A stretch of DNA of 64,000 nt from Hyphomicrobiales bacterium (GTDB lineage Bacteria > Pseudomonadota > Alphaproteobacteria > Rhizobiales > Beijerinckiaceae), in contig JAGXAN010000006.1 of NCBI GenBank assembly GCA_019075865.1, positions 124,001 to 188,000 on the forward strand, given 5' to 3'. How positions within the stretch are numbered: the stretch's first letter is position 1; each line of letters begins with the position of its first letter. The position numbers and the translations under genes are program-made. The notes beneath the pieces were generated by a model. The model made no database searches. It had not been told where the DNA came from and saw nothing but the letters and a program-made list of their open reading frames with translations. Positions 1 to 9,843 of the stretch are shown one piece after another.

Positions 1-583
1 GCTTGGAGCGGCGTCCCAAAGCCAGAATAATGCCCAGCGGCAGCGAAAACACGATGCCCACGAGCGCCATCAACAGCGTGACGAATATCCCGCCCCAGCG
101 GGTCGTATCGACAACCGGCAGCCCGATCAAGGGGAAGCCATGCAGCAGGAAGAACCCAAGAACCGGATAAACCAAAAAGAACAACCCAGCCGCCAGATTT
201 CGGCGCGGGGCTGTGGTGCGCAGCAGCCAGAGGATCAGGACTGCGCCGATAACAATCGCCACATCCACCCGCCAGCGCTGGCTGACCGGATAGGAGCCAT
301 AGGTCAGATACGGCAATTTGCGCTCGATGAACGCCCAGCAGGCCCCCGCCCCTTCCACCCGGCATTTGGCCCCATCCGGTGCCGACCATACCGCATCCGT
401 GAAAAGAAAGCGCACCATTCCGGGCACGATATAAACCACCAAAGCTGCACCCAGCAGCGTCAGCACGCCCGATAGCGGTGTCGAAAACAGGTTTTTGCGA
501 AGTGTCGCCAGAATACCCACTTCCGAGCGAGGTGCCGGCTGCGCTTCGCGCAGCGTCTGTTGCACAAATGCGGCTTGCGTCAT
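1..583 (-). CDS. aapM: General L-amino-acid ABC transporter permease AapM (partial)
   Basis: The gene begins at an ATG at 583 and runs off the left edge, so only about 194 N-terminal residues are visible. They show a cytoplasmic N-terminus, hydrophobic segments near residues 38-58 and 118-133, and the periplasmic stretch with a WAFIERKL motif typical of AapM/BztC-type permeases, followed by the start of the binding-protein-dependent permease domain (TRWGGIFVTLL). The start lies one base after the stop of the upstream permease gene, so the two are translated as a unit. AapM pairs with AapQ to form the inner-membrane channel of a broad-specificity amino-acid importer. The ATPase gene (aapP) is expected just outside the window. 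Confidence 0.9.
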   Translation of the reverse strand, partial: MTQAAFVQQTLREAQPAPRSEVGILATLRKNLFSTPLSGVLTLLGAALVVYIVPGMVRFLFTDAVWSAPDGAKCRVEGAGACWAFIERKLPYLTYGSYPVSQRWRVDVAIVIGAVLILWLLRTTAPRRNLAAGLFFLVYPVLGFFLLHGFPLIGLPVVDTTRWGGIFVTLLMALVGIVFSLPLGIILALGRRSK

Positions 584-584
584 T

Positions 585-1787
585 TCATCTCTCCGCCAAC
601 GCAACGCGTTTATTGTAAACATTCATGATCATGGCCGTTATCAGCGAGATGGCCAGATAGACGCCCATGGTCACAAACACGATCTGCACCGCTGCCCCGG
701 TCTGGTTGAGCACGGTTCCCATGAACACCTGCGCGAGTTCGGGATAGGCAATCGCCACCGCCAAAGTCGAGTTCTTGGTCAGGTTAAGGAACTGGTTGGT
801 GAGCGGCGGAATGATCACCCGCATCGCCTGTGGCACCACAATCAGCCGCAGCGACTGGCTGTGCGAAAAACCCAGCGCCGAGGCCGCTTCACGCTGGCCC
901 TTGGATACGGCCGTAATGCCCCCGCGCACGATTTCCGCGATAAAGGTCGCGGTGTAAATGGTCAGGCCGAGCAGCAGCGAAATGAATTCAGGGTAAACCT
1001 GCAAGCCGCCGACAAAATTGAAGCCGCGCAGCACCGGAAAAGTCAGGTGCATCGGCTCGCCCAGTATGAAATAGCCGAGCACCGGAAAACCCACCAGCGC
1101 CGCAATCGAAACCAGAAGCACCTGACCCGGCTCACCCGTCACCGCTTGACGCCGCCGCGCGAAGCGTCGGTAAAAATAGGCCACCGCTATGCCAAGGGCC
1201 AGCGCCAGCCACAGCCATATGGCATTGGCCGAGAATATCGGATTGGGGAGAATCAGACCGCGATTGTTCAAAAATGCGCCGCCTGGCAAAGCCAGCGACT
1301 GCCGGGGCGACGGCAACGGACGCAGCACCGCATTGTACCAGAACAGCAATTGCAGCAGCAACGGCACATTACGGAACAATTCGACGTAAACCAGCGCCAG
1401 TTTGGCTACCACCCAATTGCTGGAAAGCCGCGCTATGCCAACGATAAAGCCAAGAATGGTTGCAAATACAATGCCCAGGCCCGCCACCAGCAGCGTGTTC
1501 AACAGGCCGACAAAAAACGCACGCCCGAAGGTCGAGGTCGAGGCGTTGAAATAGATCAGCGTTTGGCTGATATCGAAACCGGCGATATTATTCCAGAAAT
1601 TGAAATTCGTCGGCATGTGATGCGCGAGCATGTTGTCTCGCGCATTATGAAAGGCCTCATAAAACAGATAGGCCAAAACGATGGCAACCACCGCCTGTGC
1701 GACATAGCCGCGAATTTCGGGATTGTACCACAAGGATGGCTTGGCGGGAGAAACGTCTGAACTTCCGGATTTCGAAACCTGGCTCAC
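585..1787 (-). CDS. aapQ: General L-amino-acid ABC transporter permease AapQ
   Basis: Inner-membrane permease of the AapJQMP system (His/Glu/Gln/Arg permease subfamily), about 400 residues. It has a hydrophobic segment near residues 28-45, a large periplasmic insertion with the FWNNIAGFDIS region usual for AapQ/BztB, and a C-terminal permease domain with the EAA-type loop (GQREAASALG) that contacts the ATPase. I chose the GTG at 1787, preceded by a G-rich Shine-Dalgarno-like stretch; a TTG at 1802 is the in-frame alternative. It follows the aapJ binding-protein gene by 31 bases and is one base from aapM, consistent with one operon. Confidence 0.92.
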   Translation of the reverse strand: MSQVSKSGSSDVSPAKPSLWYNPEIRGYVAQAVVAIVLAYLFYEAFHNARDNMLAHHMPTNFNFWNNIAGFDISQTLIYFNASTSTFGRAFFVGLLNTLLVAGLGIVFATILGFIVGIARLSSNWVVAKLALVYVELFRNVPLLLQLLFWYNAVLRPLPSPRQSLALPGGAFLNNRGLILPNPIFSANAIWLWLALALGIAVAYFYRRFARRRQAVTGEPGQVLLVSIAALVGFPVLGYFILGEPMHLTFPVLRGFNFVGGLQVYPEFISLLLGLTIYTATFIAEIVRGGITAVSKGQREAASALGFSHSQSLRLIVVPQAMRVIIPPLTNQFLNLTKNSTLAVAIAYPELAQVFMGTVLNQTGAAVQIVFVTMGVYLAISLITAMIMNVYNKRVALAER

Positions 1788-1818
1788 GATGCCCCCCGCC
1801 AACCTTACTCAATACTCT

Positions 1819-2838
1819 TTAGCGTACGGGCGGTGCATATTGGATGCCGCCCTTGGTCCAAAGCTGGTTCAGGCCGCGTGCGAGCTTCAGCGGCGAACCC
1901 TCCCCGACATTGCGCTCGAACGATTCGCCATAATTGCCGACGTTCTTGATGATGCGATAGGCCCAGTCATTGGTAAGGCCCATGGTCTGGCCAAACTTGC
2001 CTTCGGTGCCGAGCAGGCGCTTGATGCCTGGATCATCGGACTTCAGCATGGCGTCAACATTGGCTTGGGTCACGCCCGCTTCCTCAGCATCAAGCATGGC
2101 AAAGCCGGTCCATTGCACAATATCAAACCACTGGTCATCACCCTTGCGCACGGCTGGGCCAAGCGGCTCCTTCGAAATGATTTCGGGCAGAATGATATGC
2201 TCGCTGGGGTTGACCAGCTTCACGCGCTCAGCAGCAAGGCCGGATGCGTCGGTGGTGAAAGCATCGCAACGGCCCGAATCATAGGCCTTCACGGTCTGGT
2301 CAGCGTCCTGGAAGGTCACCGGCGAGTATTTGATGTTATTCTTGCGGAAGAAGTCGGTGAGGTTCAACTCGGTGGTGGTGCCCTGCTGCACGCAGATCGA
2401 CGCGCCATCCAGTTTCAACGCAGAGGCGACACCGAGCTTTTTGCGAACCATGAAGCCCTGGCCGTCATAATAATTGACGTTGGTGAACATCAGGCCGAGT
2501 TCGGACTGGCGCGACTGCGTCCAGGTGGTGTTGCGTGCGAGCACATCGACTTCGCCCGACTGCAACGCCGTGAAACGGTCTTTGGCGTTCAGGGGGATGA
2601 ATTTCACCTTGGTCGGATCATTGAAAATAGCCGATGCAATTGCCCGGCAGACATCGACGTCAAGCCCCGTGTAATTGCCTTTATCGTCGGGCATGGCAAA
2701 GCCGGCCAACCCTGGATTGGTGCCGCAGACCAAAACGCCGCGCGATTTCACGGTATCCAAAGTCGTCGCAGCGGTCGCGGGCAATGCCGCTACCGAAACA
2801 GTCGCCAAGGCGATTGCTGATGCAATTATTTTTTTCAT
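1819..2838 (-). CDS. aapJ: General L-amino-acid ABC transporter periplasmic binding protein AapJ
   Basis: Periplasmic solute-binding protein, 339 residues, that delivers L-amino acids to AapQM. The ATG at 2838 gives a clean signal peptide (MKKIIASAIALATVS, cleaved after ATAA near residue 23) followed by the family start TLDTVKSRGVLVCGTNPGLAGF. The Aap-type features VDVCRAIASAIF, DVLARNTTW, GLTNDWAYRIIKNVGNYGE and the C-terminal GLNQLWTKGG are present. An upstream in-frame ATG at 2955 would add 39 residues ahead of the signal peptide and is unlikely. It is the first gene of the aap operon; the 134-base gap to the TfoX gene should hold the promoter, but no operator was recognised. Confidence 0.94.
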   Translation of the reverse strand: MKKIIASAIALATVSVAALPATAATTLDTVKSRGVLVCGTNPGLAGFAMPDDKGNYTGLDVDVCRAIASAIFNDPTKVKFIPLNAKDRFTALQSGEVDVLARNTTWTQSRQSELGLMFTNVNYYDGQGFMVRKKLGVASALKLDGASICVQQGTTTELNLTDFFRKNNIKYSPVTFQDADQTVKAYDSGRCDAFTTDASGLAAERVKLVNPSEHIILPEIISKEPLGPAVRKGDDQWFDIVQWTGFAMLDAEEAGVTQANVDAMLKSDDPGIKRLLGTEGKFGQTMGLTNDWAYRIIKNVGNYGESFERNVGEGSPLKLARGLNQLWTKGGIQYAPPVR

Positions 2839-2972
2839 GTTCTTTCCCCAATTCGGACGCACAAAAGACGTAACTTGGAAGGCCAAGCCAAAAGGCCACC
2901 CGCCATGATCGCTATCACGCGCATTTTTTTTGGGAACGTCAAGCACCAATCGCATGATAGTTCACAGGCAAA

Positions 2973-3341
2973 CTATTTTTTATTCGAAACTGTTCGCCGT
3001 TTAATCGGGGTGCCTGATTTTTCTGCAGCGGCTGCCCGCGCGGCGCTCAATGCGATGCGGCACCATTGAACAAGTTCATCCGAATCGTCATGGGCAGTCT
3101 CGGGCAAGGTCCAGTAAGGCATCGAACCCTTGCGGCCATTCTCGCGCTCGTAAACCCAGTGCCGCGCGCCCGCAGCCTCATATTGGGCGGCGACCGAGGC
3201 ATCGCCGCGCAGCCGGATTTCGCCACGCATTTCAACGGCAAAGCACAGCCCGTCGGCATAAATGCCATGGCCGCTGAACAGCCGCTTTACTTCTACAGCC
3301 CCAAAGGGCGCGAAGAATTCCTTGAGTGATTCCGCGTCCAT
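2973..3341 (-). CDS. TfoX/Sxy N-terminal domain protein
   Basis: Small protein of about 122 residues with the TfoX N-terminal domain: LKEFFAPFGAVEVKRLFSGHGIYADG and a FAVEMRGEIRLRGD core, then WTLPE and a basic tail (IKRRTVSNKK). The ATG at 3341 sits a few bases after the sufA stop, so the gene probably shares the end of the suf transcript; an in-frame ATG at 3443 lies inside sufA and is rejected. In gamma-proteobacteria full TfoX regulates competence, but stand-alone N-domains are common in Rhizobiales and their role is unknown. No DNA-binding motif is visible. The link to Fe-S assembly is positional only. Confidence 0.8.
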   Translation of the reverse strand: MDAESLKEFFAPFGAVEVKRLFSGHGIYADGLCFAVEMRGEIRLRGDASVAAQYEAAGARHWVYERENGRKGSMPYWTLPETAHDDSDELVQWCRIALSAARAAAAEKSGTPIKRRTVSNKK

Positions 3342-3345
3342 GGGC

Positions 3346-3726
3346 CTAATGGCTGGCGGCAACGGCTTCGGGAGACGCCGGAGTGATGGCCACACTCTCG
3401 CCGCAACCGCAGGCCGAGGTCTGGTTCGGATTGTTGAAAACAAAACCGGATGACATCTTGCCCGACTGGAAGTCCATTTCCGTACCCAGCAGAAACAGGA
3501 TCGCCTTGGGGTCGATCAGGATGCGCACGCCTTTGTCATCGACGATTTCGTCATGCGGGGCCGCACCCTGCGCCATTTCCATCGTATAGGACATGCCCGC
3601 GCAGCCGCCGTTCTTGACGCCAACGCGCAAGCCGACCACCGGCGTCGGCGACGTCGCCATTATCTCCCGCACCCGCGTCGCTGCGGCATCGGTCAGAGAC
3701 ATCACTTTGAAGCGTGGCAATGCCAT
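3346..3726 (-). CDS. sufA: A-type Fe-S carrier protein SufA
   Basis: A-type carrier of the HesB/IscA family, 126 residues, thought to receive Fe-S clusters from SufBCD and pass them to target apoproteins. The three conserved cysteines are visible: one in KNGGCAGMSY and two in SACGCGESV near the C-terminus. Length and the LTDAAATRVREIM start fit SufA/IscA. It lies at the distal end of the suf operon, 75 bases after the secreted protein gene. SufA, ErpA and IscA are hard to tell apart by sequence; the operon position favours SufA. Confidence 0.9.
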   Translation of the reverse strand: MALPRFKVMSLTDAAATRVREIMATSPTPVVGLRVGVKNGGCAGMSYTMEMAQGAAPHDEIVDDKGVRILIDPKAILFLLGTEMDFQSGKMSSGFVFNNPNQTSACGCGESVAITPASPEAVAASH

Positions 3727-3801
3727 ATTTGGCTCCCGTTTCTGCGGTAATCCCGCAAATGTTCAATATAGGCTAAAAAAGCTAAAATTCCATACCCCGG
3801 C

Positions 3802-4518
3802 CTATTTGCGCCGATAATCCCCCGTGAAACTCACATTGTTGCCGCCGCAATTCCGGTTGTCTTCCACCAGCAGGAACGGCCCAAGCCGCCGCATCCGAAT
3901 CCGGCAGGCCATCGCATCCCCCTTGTCATAGGGCAAGGTTCCGGAGCCCTCATCGGCGGTGAAAGCCAGGCTGTCGCCCTGCGATCGCGCTGTCGCATCA
4001 AACGAGCCTATATTGACGCCGCCACGCTTGACCCTGTCGGGGTCGAGCGCACCAAAGGTGGCATCCCCATGCAACACCATCATGCCCGGCGCTTTGCCGA
4101 CTTTGATGGTGATTTTCTGCTCGACATTGCCGCGCCATTGCCCTGAAAAGTCCTTTGAGCCAGCGTCCGCAGCCGCCACCAACGCCGCCGTGGGCAGCCA
4201 ACCCGCGCGCACCAGGCCTTTGGCATTGACATATTCGCCGCAGGAAAACTCGCCTTCACGGGCATTGACCAAGACCGGGTCGCCGCTCACCAGATAGTCC
4301 TTGCGCTGGCACGCCTTGGCCCCGGCAGCCGGGCAGCCCTTCTGCTCGGAAGCATTGTTGAGGAAATGAACCGGCCCGCCCTTGCGCACAGACATAAGCG
4401 AAATCCGGGTCGTGGGCGCAAGGTCAGCCCAGCCCATGCATTCCCCTAAGCTGGCGGCATTGGCACAAGCTGGCAGCAACAGAAGCAGCCAGGCCAGATG
4501 ACGGAATTTCAGGGCCAT
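3802..4518 (-). CDS. Secreted SH3-like protein of unknown function inside the suf operon
   Basis: The product is about 238 residues with an obvious signal peptide (LAWLLLLLPACANA, cleavage near residue 22). Residues about 25-105 contain six cysteines and resemble a bacterial SH3-like fold (SVRKGGPVHFLNN, then VLVNAREGEFSCGEYVNAKGLVRAGWL). The second half (FSGQWRGNVEQKITI to FTGDYRRK) looks like a small beta-rich domain. The ATG at 4518 overlaps the sufT stop as TGATG, indicating translational coupling, so it is part of the suf transcript although its product is exported. I do not recognise a named family. Confidence 0.75.
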   Translation of the reverse strand: MALKFRHLAWLLLLLPACANAASLGECMGWADLAPTTRISLMSVRKGGPVHFLNNASEQKGCPAAGAKACQRKDYLVSGDPVLVNAREGEFSCGEYVNAKGLVRAGWLPTAALVAAADAGSKDFSGQWRGNVEQKITIKVGKAPGMMVLHGDATFGALDPDRVKRGGVNIGSFDATARSQGDSLAFTADEGSGTLPYDKGDAMACRIRMRRLGPFLLVEDNRNCGGNNVSFTGDYRRK

Positions 4519-4907
4519 CACCACATATCCAGCGCCACGCGGGCCTCATCCGACATGCGGCTCTGGTCCCAGGGCGGATCAAAAACCATGGTCACCTTGG
4601 CGCCTGAAATTCCCGGCACAGCCGAAACCGCCGACTCGACCCAACCTGGCATTTCACCTGCCACCGGGCAAGCCGGGGCTGTCAGTGTCATGTCAATCGA
4701 CACAAACTTGTTGTTGTCGACTTCGACCTTGTAGATCAGGCCCAATTCGTAAATGTCGGAAGGAATTTCCGGGTCATAAACGGTCTTGAGCGCCGCAATA
4801 ATATCCTCGGTGAGCTTGTCGAGCTCGGCCGGGGGCATGCCATCATCCAGAGCCATTTCCGGGCGATTGGGCTGAAATTCAGATTCGGCTGTCACTTGTT
4901 CGGTCAC
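4518..4907 (-). CDS. sufT: SUF system MIP18/DUF59-family protein SufT
   Basis: A 129-residue protein with the MIP18/DUF59 domain from about residue 25 (DIIAALKTVYDPEIPSDIYE) through LTAPACPVAGEM, which holds the conserved cysteine, to the FDPPWDQSRMSDEARVALDMW end shared with SufT-like proteins. The family is implicated in Fe-S cluster maturation or carriage. I chose the GTG at 4907, preceded by GAGGATAG at good spacing and 10 bases after the sufS stop; an upstream ATG at 4994 would lie within sufS. In rhizobial suf operons this gene is often called sufX. Confidence 0.88.
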   Translation of the reverse strand: MTEQVTAESEFQPNRPEMALDDGMPPAELDKLTEDIIAALKTVYDPEIPSDIYELGLIYKVEVDNNKFVSIDMTLTAPACPVAGEMPGWVESAVSAVPGISGAKVTMVFDPPWDQSRMSDEARVALDMW

Positions 4908-4917
4908 GACCCTATCC

Positions 4918-6159
4918 TCACGCAAACATTTTCTGGGCGCGCAGCAGCGCCTCTGCCAAAGCATCGACTTCCGCCAACGTATTATACATGCCAAAAGATG
5001 CGCGGCAGGTGGAAGTTACCCCAAAGCGTTGCAGCAATGGCTGGGCGCAATGCGTGCCGGCCCGCACCGCCACCCCAAACCGGTCAATGACCGTTGCTAT
5101 ATCATGGGCATGGACGCCCTTCATCTCAAAAGACAGGATCGGCCCCTTGCCTTTGGCGGTGCCAAAAATGCGCAAACTATTGATATGCGACAGTCGCTCG
5201 ACAGCATAGGCATAGAGACTAGCCTCATGCGCATTGATGTTGGCGCGGCCAATACTCTCCATATAGTCAAGCGCCGCACCTAGCCCGATCGCCTGCACGA
5301 TCGGCGGTGTCCCCGCCTCGAACCGCTGCGGCGGATCATTATAGGTCACGCTATCGGTGCGCACTTCGGCGATCATCTCACCGCCGCCCATGAAGGGGGG
5401 CAGACGGTCGAGCCATTGGCTTTTGCCATAAAGAACGCCAATGCCCGTCGGCCCATAGACCTTGTGGCCGGTGAATATGTAAAAATCCGCATCCAGCGCC
5501 TGCACATCGCAATCCAGATGCACGGCCCCCTGCGTGCCATCCAGCAACACCGGAACCCCTTGCGCATGGGCGATATCAATGATTTCGCGCACCGGCGTCA
5601 CCGTGCCAAGCACATTCGACATATGTGTCACCGCGACGATCTTGGTGCGCGGCGACAGCGCGCGGCGATATTCCTCCATCGAGAAATTGCCTTCGTCATC
5701 AACACCCACCCATTTCAGCACCGCGCCTTTGCGCTCGCGCAGAAAATGCCATGGGACGATATTGGAATGATGCTCCATCACCGAAAGCACGATTTCATCG
5801 CCAGCCTGAATATGGCCAAGCCCGAACGAGGAAGCCACCAGATTGAGCGCAGCCGTCGCTGAAGAGGTGAAGACAATTTCATTCACCGAGCGCGCATTCA
5901 AGAAGGCCCGCACCTTCTCACGCGCAACCTCATAACCCTCGGTCGCTGCATTGGCTAAATAGTGCAAACCCCTGTGAACATTCGCATATTCGGTTTCATA
6001 AGCGCGCGTCAGTCGCTCCAGAACCTGCCTCGGCTTTTGCGCCGAAGCTGCATTATCAAGATAAACGAGTGGCTTGTCATAGGGGCGCAGCGACAATATC
6101 GGGAAATCCGCACGGATTGCCTCGACATCATAGGCACCTGGCTTGGGCATCATATTCAT
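4918..6159 (-). CDS. sufS: Cysteine desulfurase SufS
   Basis: PLP-dependent class V aminotransferase-fold enzyme, 413 residues, that takes sulfur from L-cysteine for SufBCD. Group II (SufS/CsdA) features are clear: YLDNAASAQKPRQVLERL at the N-terminus, the PLP lysine in FTGHKVYGPTGIG, and the catalytic cysteine in the short loop RAGTHCAQPLLQRFG, with CRASFGMYNT near the end. The ATG at 6159 overlaps the sufD stop by four bases (ATGA). It is one of two desulfurase genes in this operon. Its usual activator SufE is encoded far away, at 56154. Confidence 0.95.
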   Translation of the reverse strand: MNMMPKPGAYDVEAIRADFPILSLRPYDKPLVYLDNAASAQKPRQVLERLTRAYETEYANVHRGLHYLANAATEGYEVAREKVRAFLNARSVNEIVFTSSATAALNLVASSFGLGHIQAGDEIVLSVMEHHSNIVPWHFLRERKGAVLKWVGVDDEGNFSMEEYRRALSPRTKIVAVTHMSNVLGTVTPVREIIDIAHAQGVPVLLDGTQGAVHLDCDVQALDADFYIFTGHKVYGPTGIGVLYGKSQWLDRLPPFMGGGEMIAEVRTDSVTYNDPPQRFEAGTPPIVQAIGLGAALDYMESIGRANINAHEASLYAYAVERLSHINSLRIFGTAKGKGPILSFEMKGVHAHDIATVIDRFGVAVRAGTHCAQPLLQRFGVTSTCRASFGMYNTLAEVDALAEALLRAQKMFA

Positions 6160-7403
6160 TGGGCAACATCCTTCCGGGTGCGGAGCCAGTCCGCAACCCG
6201 TTGGCTCATATGTGGGATAGCCGCCGCATCCGGCAATGCTTCGATCAATTCATCGGCAAACGCCTGCAACAGCAAACCTTCCGCCTCCGGCTTGGCAATG
6301 CCGCGCGCGGCGCAATAGAAAATCTGGTCTTCATCCAGCGCGCCCACTGTCGCCCCATGCCCGCAAACCACGTCGTCGGCAAAGATCTCCAGTTCCGGCT
6401 TGTTGTCCATCACTGCATGATCGGACAACAAAACCGCCTTGCTCATCATTTTGCCATCGGTTTTTTGCGCATGGGGATGCACCACCACCTTGCCCTGATA
6501 GACGCCGGTGGCTTCGCCATCGAGAATGGTGCGGAAGGTCTCGCGGCTGACGCCGTGGCCTGCCATATGCGCTACCACGAGGCTGGTGTCGATATGCTCT
6601 TCGCCGCGCCCCAATTGCACGCCATTGAGCGTGACATTGCCACCCTCGCCTTCCAGCGCCACGAACATTTGACGGCGCAGCAAGGCCCCGCCGCTGAGCA
6701 TGGCGAAAGAATGCAAATCAGCCTGCCCGCCAAGCCGTGCGCTGAGGCTGTTGACCAGCACGCTATTGGCGGCGGCAAAATCGGCGATATGGCTGCATTT
6801 GGCATCCGCGCCCAGCGTCAGTTCCAGCGCCAGGTTGATTTGATGCGGGCCCGCCATGCCGCTGGCACTTTCCACAAGGCACACCTGCGCCCCAGCGCCA
6901 ACTGTCACGGCAACCCGCGCAAACAAAGCTTTGGGCTGCCCTTGGCTGATCAGATGCGCGATGTGAATCGGCTGGTCCACCGCGCAGCCAGCGGCAATCT
7001 CCAGATGCAGCGGATGTGCGGCAAAAGCATGGTTCAAGGCCAGAACCGAATCCTTGGTGGCCATTGGCCCGGTGTCCGTGCACAGGGCAACATGGGCTGG
7101 CAAATCATCCGAATGGGCCGGCGAGTAACGGCCATCGACAAGGGCGATCACGCAGGCCCCTGGCATCAGGCTCTCGGGCTTGCCAACCGGCCCTGCCGCA
7201 TCCCCCGCCAGCGGCAATGCCGTGTCCATGGCCCCGCGCAAATCGGTAAAATGCCAGGCCTCAACCCGCTTGTTGGGCAGTCCGGCTTCGGCAAATTGCG
7301 CAAATGCAGCCCGGCGCGCGGCATTCAGGCCGCCAAGCGCCTCAAACTGCGCGGCAAGCCCGGCTTCGGCCTCGGTCTTGGGACGTGATAAGATCAGGTT
7401 CAT
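6156..7403 (-). CDS. sufD: Fe-S cluster assembly protein SufD
   Basis: SufD scaffold subunit, 415 residues, partner of SufB and SufC in the cytosolic assembly complex. The C-terminal half carries the SufBD beta-helix signature: FRTILDGEATGVYQGKVVVH, AQKTDGKMMSKAVLLSDHA, NKPELEIFADDVVCGHGAT and DQIFYCAARGI. The N-terminal region is divergent, as usual for SufD. The ATG at 7403 lies four bases after the sufC stop; the in-frame ATG at 7493 is inside sufC. Its stop overlaps the sufS start. Confidence 0.94.
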   Translation of the reverse strand: MNLILSRPKTEAEAGLAAQFEALGGLNAARRAAFAQFAEAGLPNKRVEAWHFTDLRGAMDTALPLAGDAAGPVGKPESLMPGACVIALVDGRYSPAHSDDLPAHVALCTDTGPMATKDSVLALNHAFAAHPLHLEIAAGCAVDQPIHIAHLISQGQPKALFARVAVTVGAGAQVCLVESASGMAGPHQINLALELTLGADAKCSHIADFAAANSVLVNSLSARLGGQADLHSFAMLSGGALLRRQMFVALEGEGGNVTLNGVQLGRGEEHIDTSLVVAHMAGHGVSRETFRTILDGEATGVYQGKVVVHPHAQKTDGKMMSKAVLLSDHAVMDNKPELEIFADDVVCGHGATVGALDEDQIFYCAARGIAKPEAEGLLLQAFADELIEALPDAAAIPHMSQRVADWLRTRKDVAQ

Positions 7404-7407
7404 GGCC

Positions 7408-8157
<750 letters not shown>

Positions 8158-8167
8158 GGGTTCATTC

Positions 8168-8329
8168 TCACATTTCGCCTTCGAGACAATCGAGGCTGTT
8201 GTTGGTATGGCTGAAATGGCACATGCCGCCAGATTCAGAGTTATTCCAGTCAGGCCGCGAATGGACCGCGAATTTGTCGCCATCGAAGCAACAGGCGGCA
8301 CCGGCGAGATTGCAGGCCTGGCCGGCCAT
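8168..8329 (-). CDS. Candidate 53-residue Cys-rich protein between sufB and sufC
   Basis: This ORF starts at an ATG at 8329 that overlaps the sufB stop as TGATG and ends 10 bases before the sufC ATG, so it fills the only sizeable gap in the operon core. The product has five cysteines (about positions 6, 13, 14, 37, 48) and three histidines (23, 38, 41), including the clusters AACCFDG and MCHFSH. No membrane segment or signal peptide is seen. The tight coupling suggests it is translated. I do not recognise a family; metal or cluster binding is inferred from composition only. A non-coding spacer is the alternative. Confidence 0.6.
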   Translation of the reverse strand: MAGQACNLAGAACCFDGDKFAVHSRPDWNNSESGGMCHFSHTNNSLDCLEGEM

Positions 8330-9798
8330 CAACCCACGCTCCCCTCGAGCGAAATCGCGATCAGCTTTTGCGCTTCCACCGCAAATTCCATCGGCAATTG
8401 CTGGAGCACATCGCGCACGAAACCGTTGACGATCAACGCGGTCGCTTCTTCCGCGCCAATGCCGCGCTGCTGGCAATAGAACAATTGATCTTCCGAGATT
8501 TTGGAAGTCGTTGCTTCATGCTCAAATTGCGCGGATGCGTTCTTTGCTTCCAGATAGGGCACGGTATGGGCACCGCAATTCTCGCCAATCAGCAAACTGT
8601 CGCAATTGGTGAAATTGCGCGCGCCCGTCGCCTTGCGATGCGCCGAAACCAGCCCGCGGTAGGTGTTTTGCGAATGGCCGGCCGAAATGCCCTTCGAGAT
8701 GATCCGACTGGTCGTATTTTTGCCCAGATGGATCATTTTGGTGCCGCTGTCGACCTGTTGGCGGCCATTGGAAATGGCGATGGAATAAAACTCGCCGCGT
8801 GAATCATCGCCGCGCAGGATGCAGCTTGGATATTTCCAGGTGATGGCCGAGCCCGTTTCCACCTGCGTCCACGAGATTTTCGCCCGCGCGCCACGGCAAT
8901 CGCCACGCTTGGTGACAAAATTGTAAATCCCGCCCTTGCCATTGGCATCGCCCGGATACCAGTTCTGCACGGTCGAATATTTGATTTCGGCATCATCGAG
9001 CGCAATCAACTCGACCACCGCCGCATGCAACTGGTTTTCATCGCGCTTGGGCGCGGTGCAGCCTTCCAGATAGCTGACATAAGCGCCCTTGTCGGCAATG
9101 ATCAGCGTGCGCTCGAACTGGCCGGTATTCTGTTCGTTGATGCGAAAATAGGTGGACAATTCCATCGGGCAGCGCACGCCCGGCGGAATGTAAACGAACG
9201 AGCCGTCCGAAAACACCGCTGAATTCAGCGTCGCAAAATAATTATCGGTAACCGGCACCACCGAGCCAAGATATTTCTTCACCAGTTCGGGATGCGAATG
9301 CACCGCTTCCGAAATCGGGCAGAAAATCACCCCGGCCTTGGCCAGTTCCGCCTTGAAGGTCGTAACAACCGAAACCGAGTCGATCACCGCATCCACGGCA
9401 ACGCGGCGCTCCTGGACGCCGGCCAGAATCTCCTGCTCCAGCAAGGGAATGCCGAGCTTGTCATACATGCGCAGGATTTCAGGATCGACCTCCGCCAAAG
9501 TCTTGGGGCCGATCGCCGATTTCGGCGCGGCATAATAATAGAGATTCTGGTAGTCGATTTTGTCGTGCTCGACGCGCGCCCAAGTCGGCTCCACCATGGT
9601 CAACCAGCGCCGGTAAGCATCCAGACGCCAAGCCAGCAGCCATTCCGGCTCGCCCTTCTTGGCGGAAATGAAGCGGACGATGTCCTCACTCAAGCCCCTC
9701 GGGGCCATTTCCATTTCGAGATCTGTCGTGAACCCATATTTATATTCACTGACGTCGATGGCTCGCACCTTTTCGACCGTCTCTTGCACCGCTGCCAT
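8329..9798 (-). CDS. sufB: Fe-S cluster assembly scaffold SufB
   Basis: Core scaffold of the SufBCD complex, 489 residues. Diagnostic stretches include [40 protein letters not shown], the TVQNWYPGD motif, [26 protein letters not shown] and the C-terminal [10 protein letters not shown]. The ATG at 9798 has a strong GAGGAG ribosome-binding site; the in-frame ATG at 9825 is less well placed. The gene follows the first cysteine desulfurase by 45 bases and its stop is coupled to the small Cys-rich ORF. Confidence 0.96.
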   Translation of the reverse strand: MAAVQETVEKVRAIDVSEYKYGFTTDLEMEMAPRGLSEDIVRFISAKKGEPEWLLAWRLDAYRRWLTMVEPTWARVEHDKIDYQNLYYYAAPKSAIGPKTLAEVDPEILRMYDKLGIPLLEQEILAGVQERRVAVDAVIDSVSVVTTFKAELAKAGVIFCPISEAVHSHPELVKKYLGSVVPVTDNYFATLNSAVFSDGSFVYIPPGVRCPMELSTYFRINEQNTGQFERTLIIADKGAYVSYLEGCTAPKRDENQLHAAVVELIALDDAEIKYSTVQNWYPGDANGKGGIYNFVTKRGDCRGARAKISWTQVETGSAITWKYPSCILRGDDSRGEFYSIAISNGRQQVDSGTKMIHLGKNTTSRIISKGISAGHSQNTYRGLVSAHRKATGARNFTNCDSLLIGENCGAHTVPYLEAKNASAQFEHEATTSKISEDQLFYCQQRGIGAEEATALIVNGFVRDVLQQLPMEFAVEAQKLIAISLEGSVG

Positions 9799-9843
9799 AA
9801 CACTCTCCTCGCCTAACGGTTTCAAGGACCGCCGGTTGAAACT

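Noticed and set aside
495-1760. Long plus-strand frame opposite aapQ
   Set aside because: Composition and lack of domains show it to be the reverse of the permease gene.
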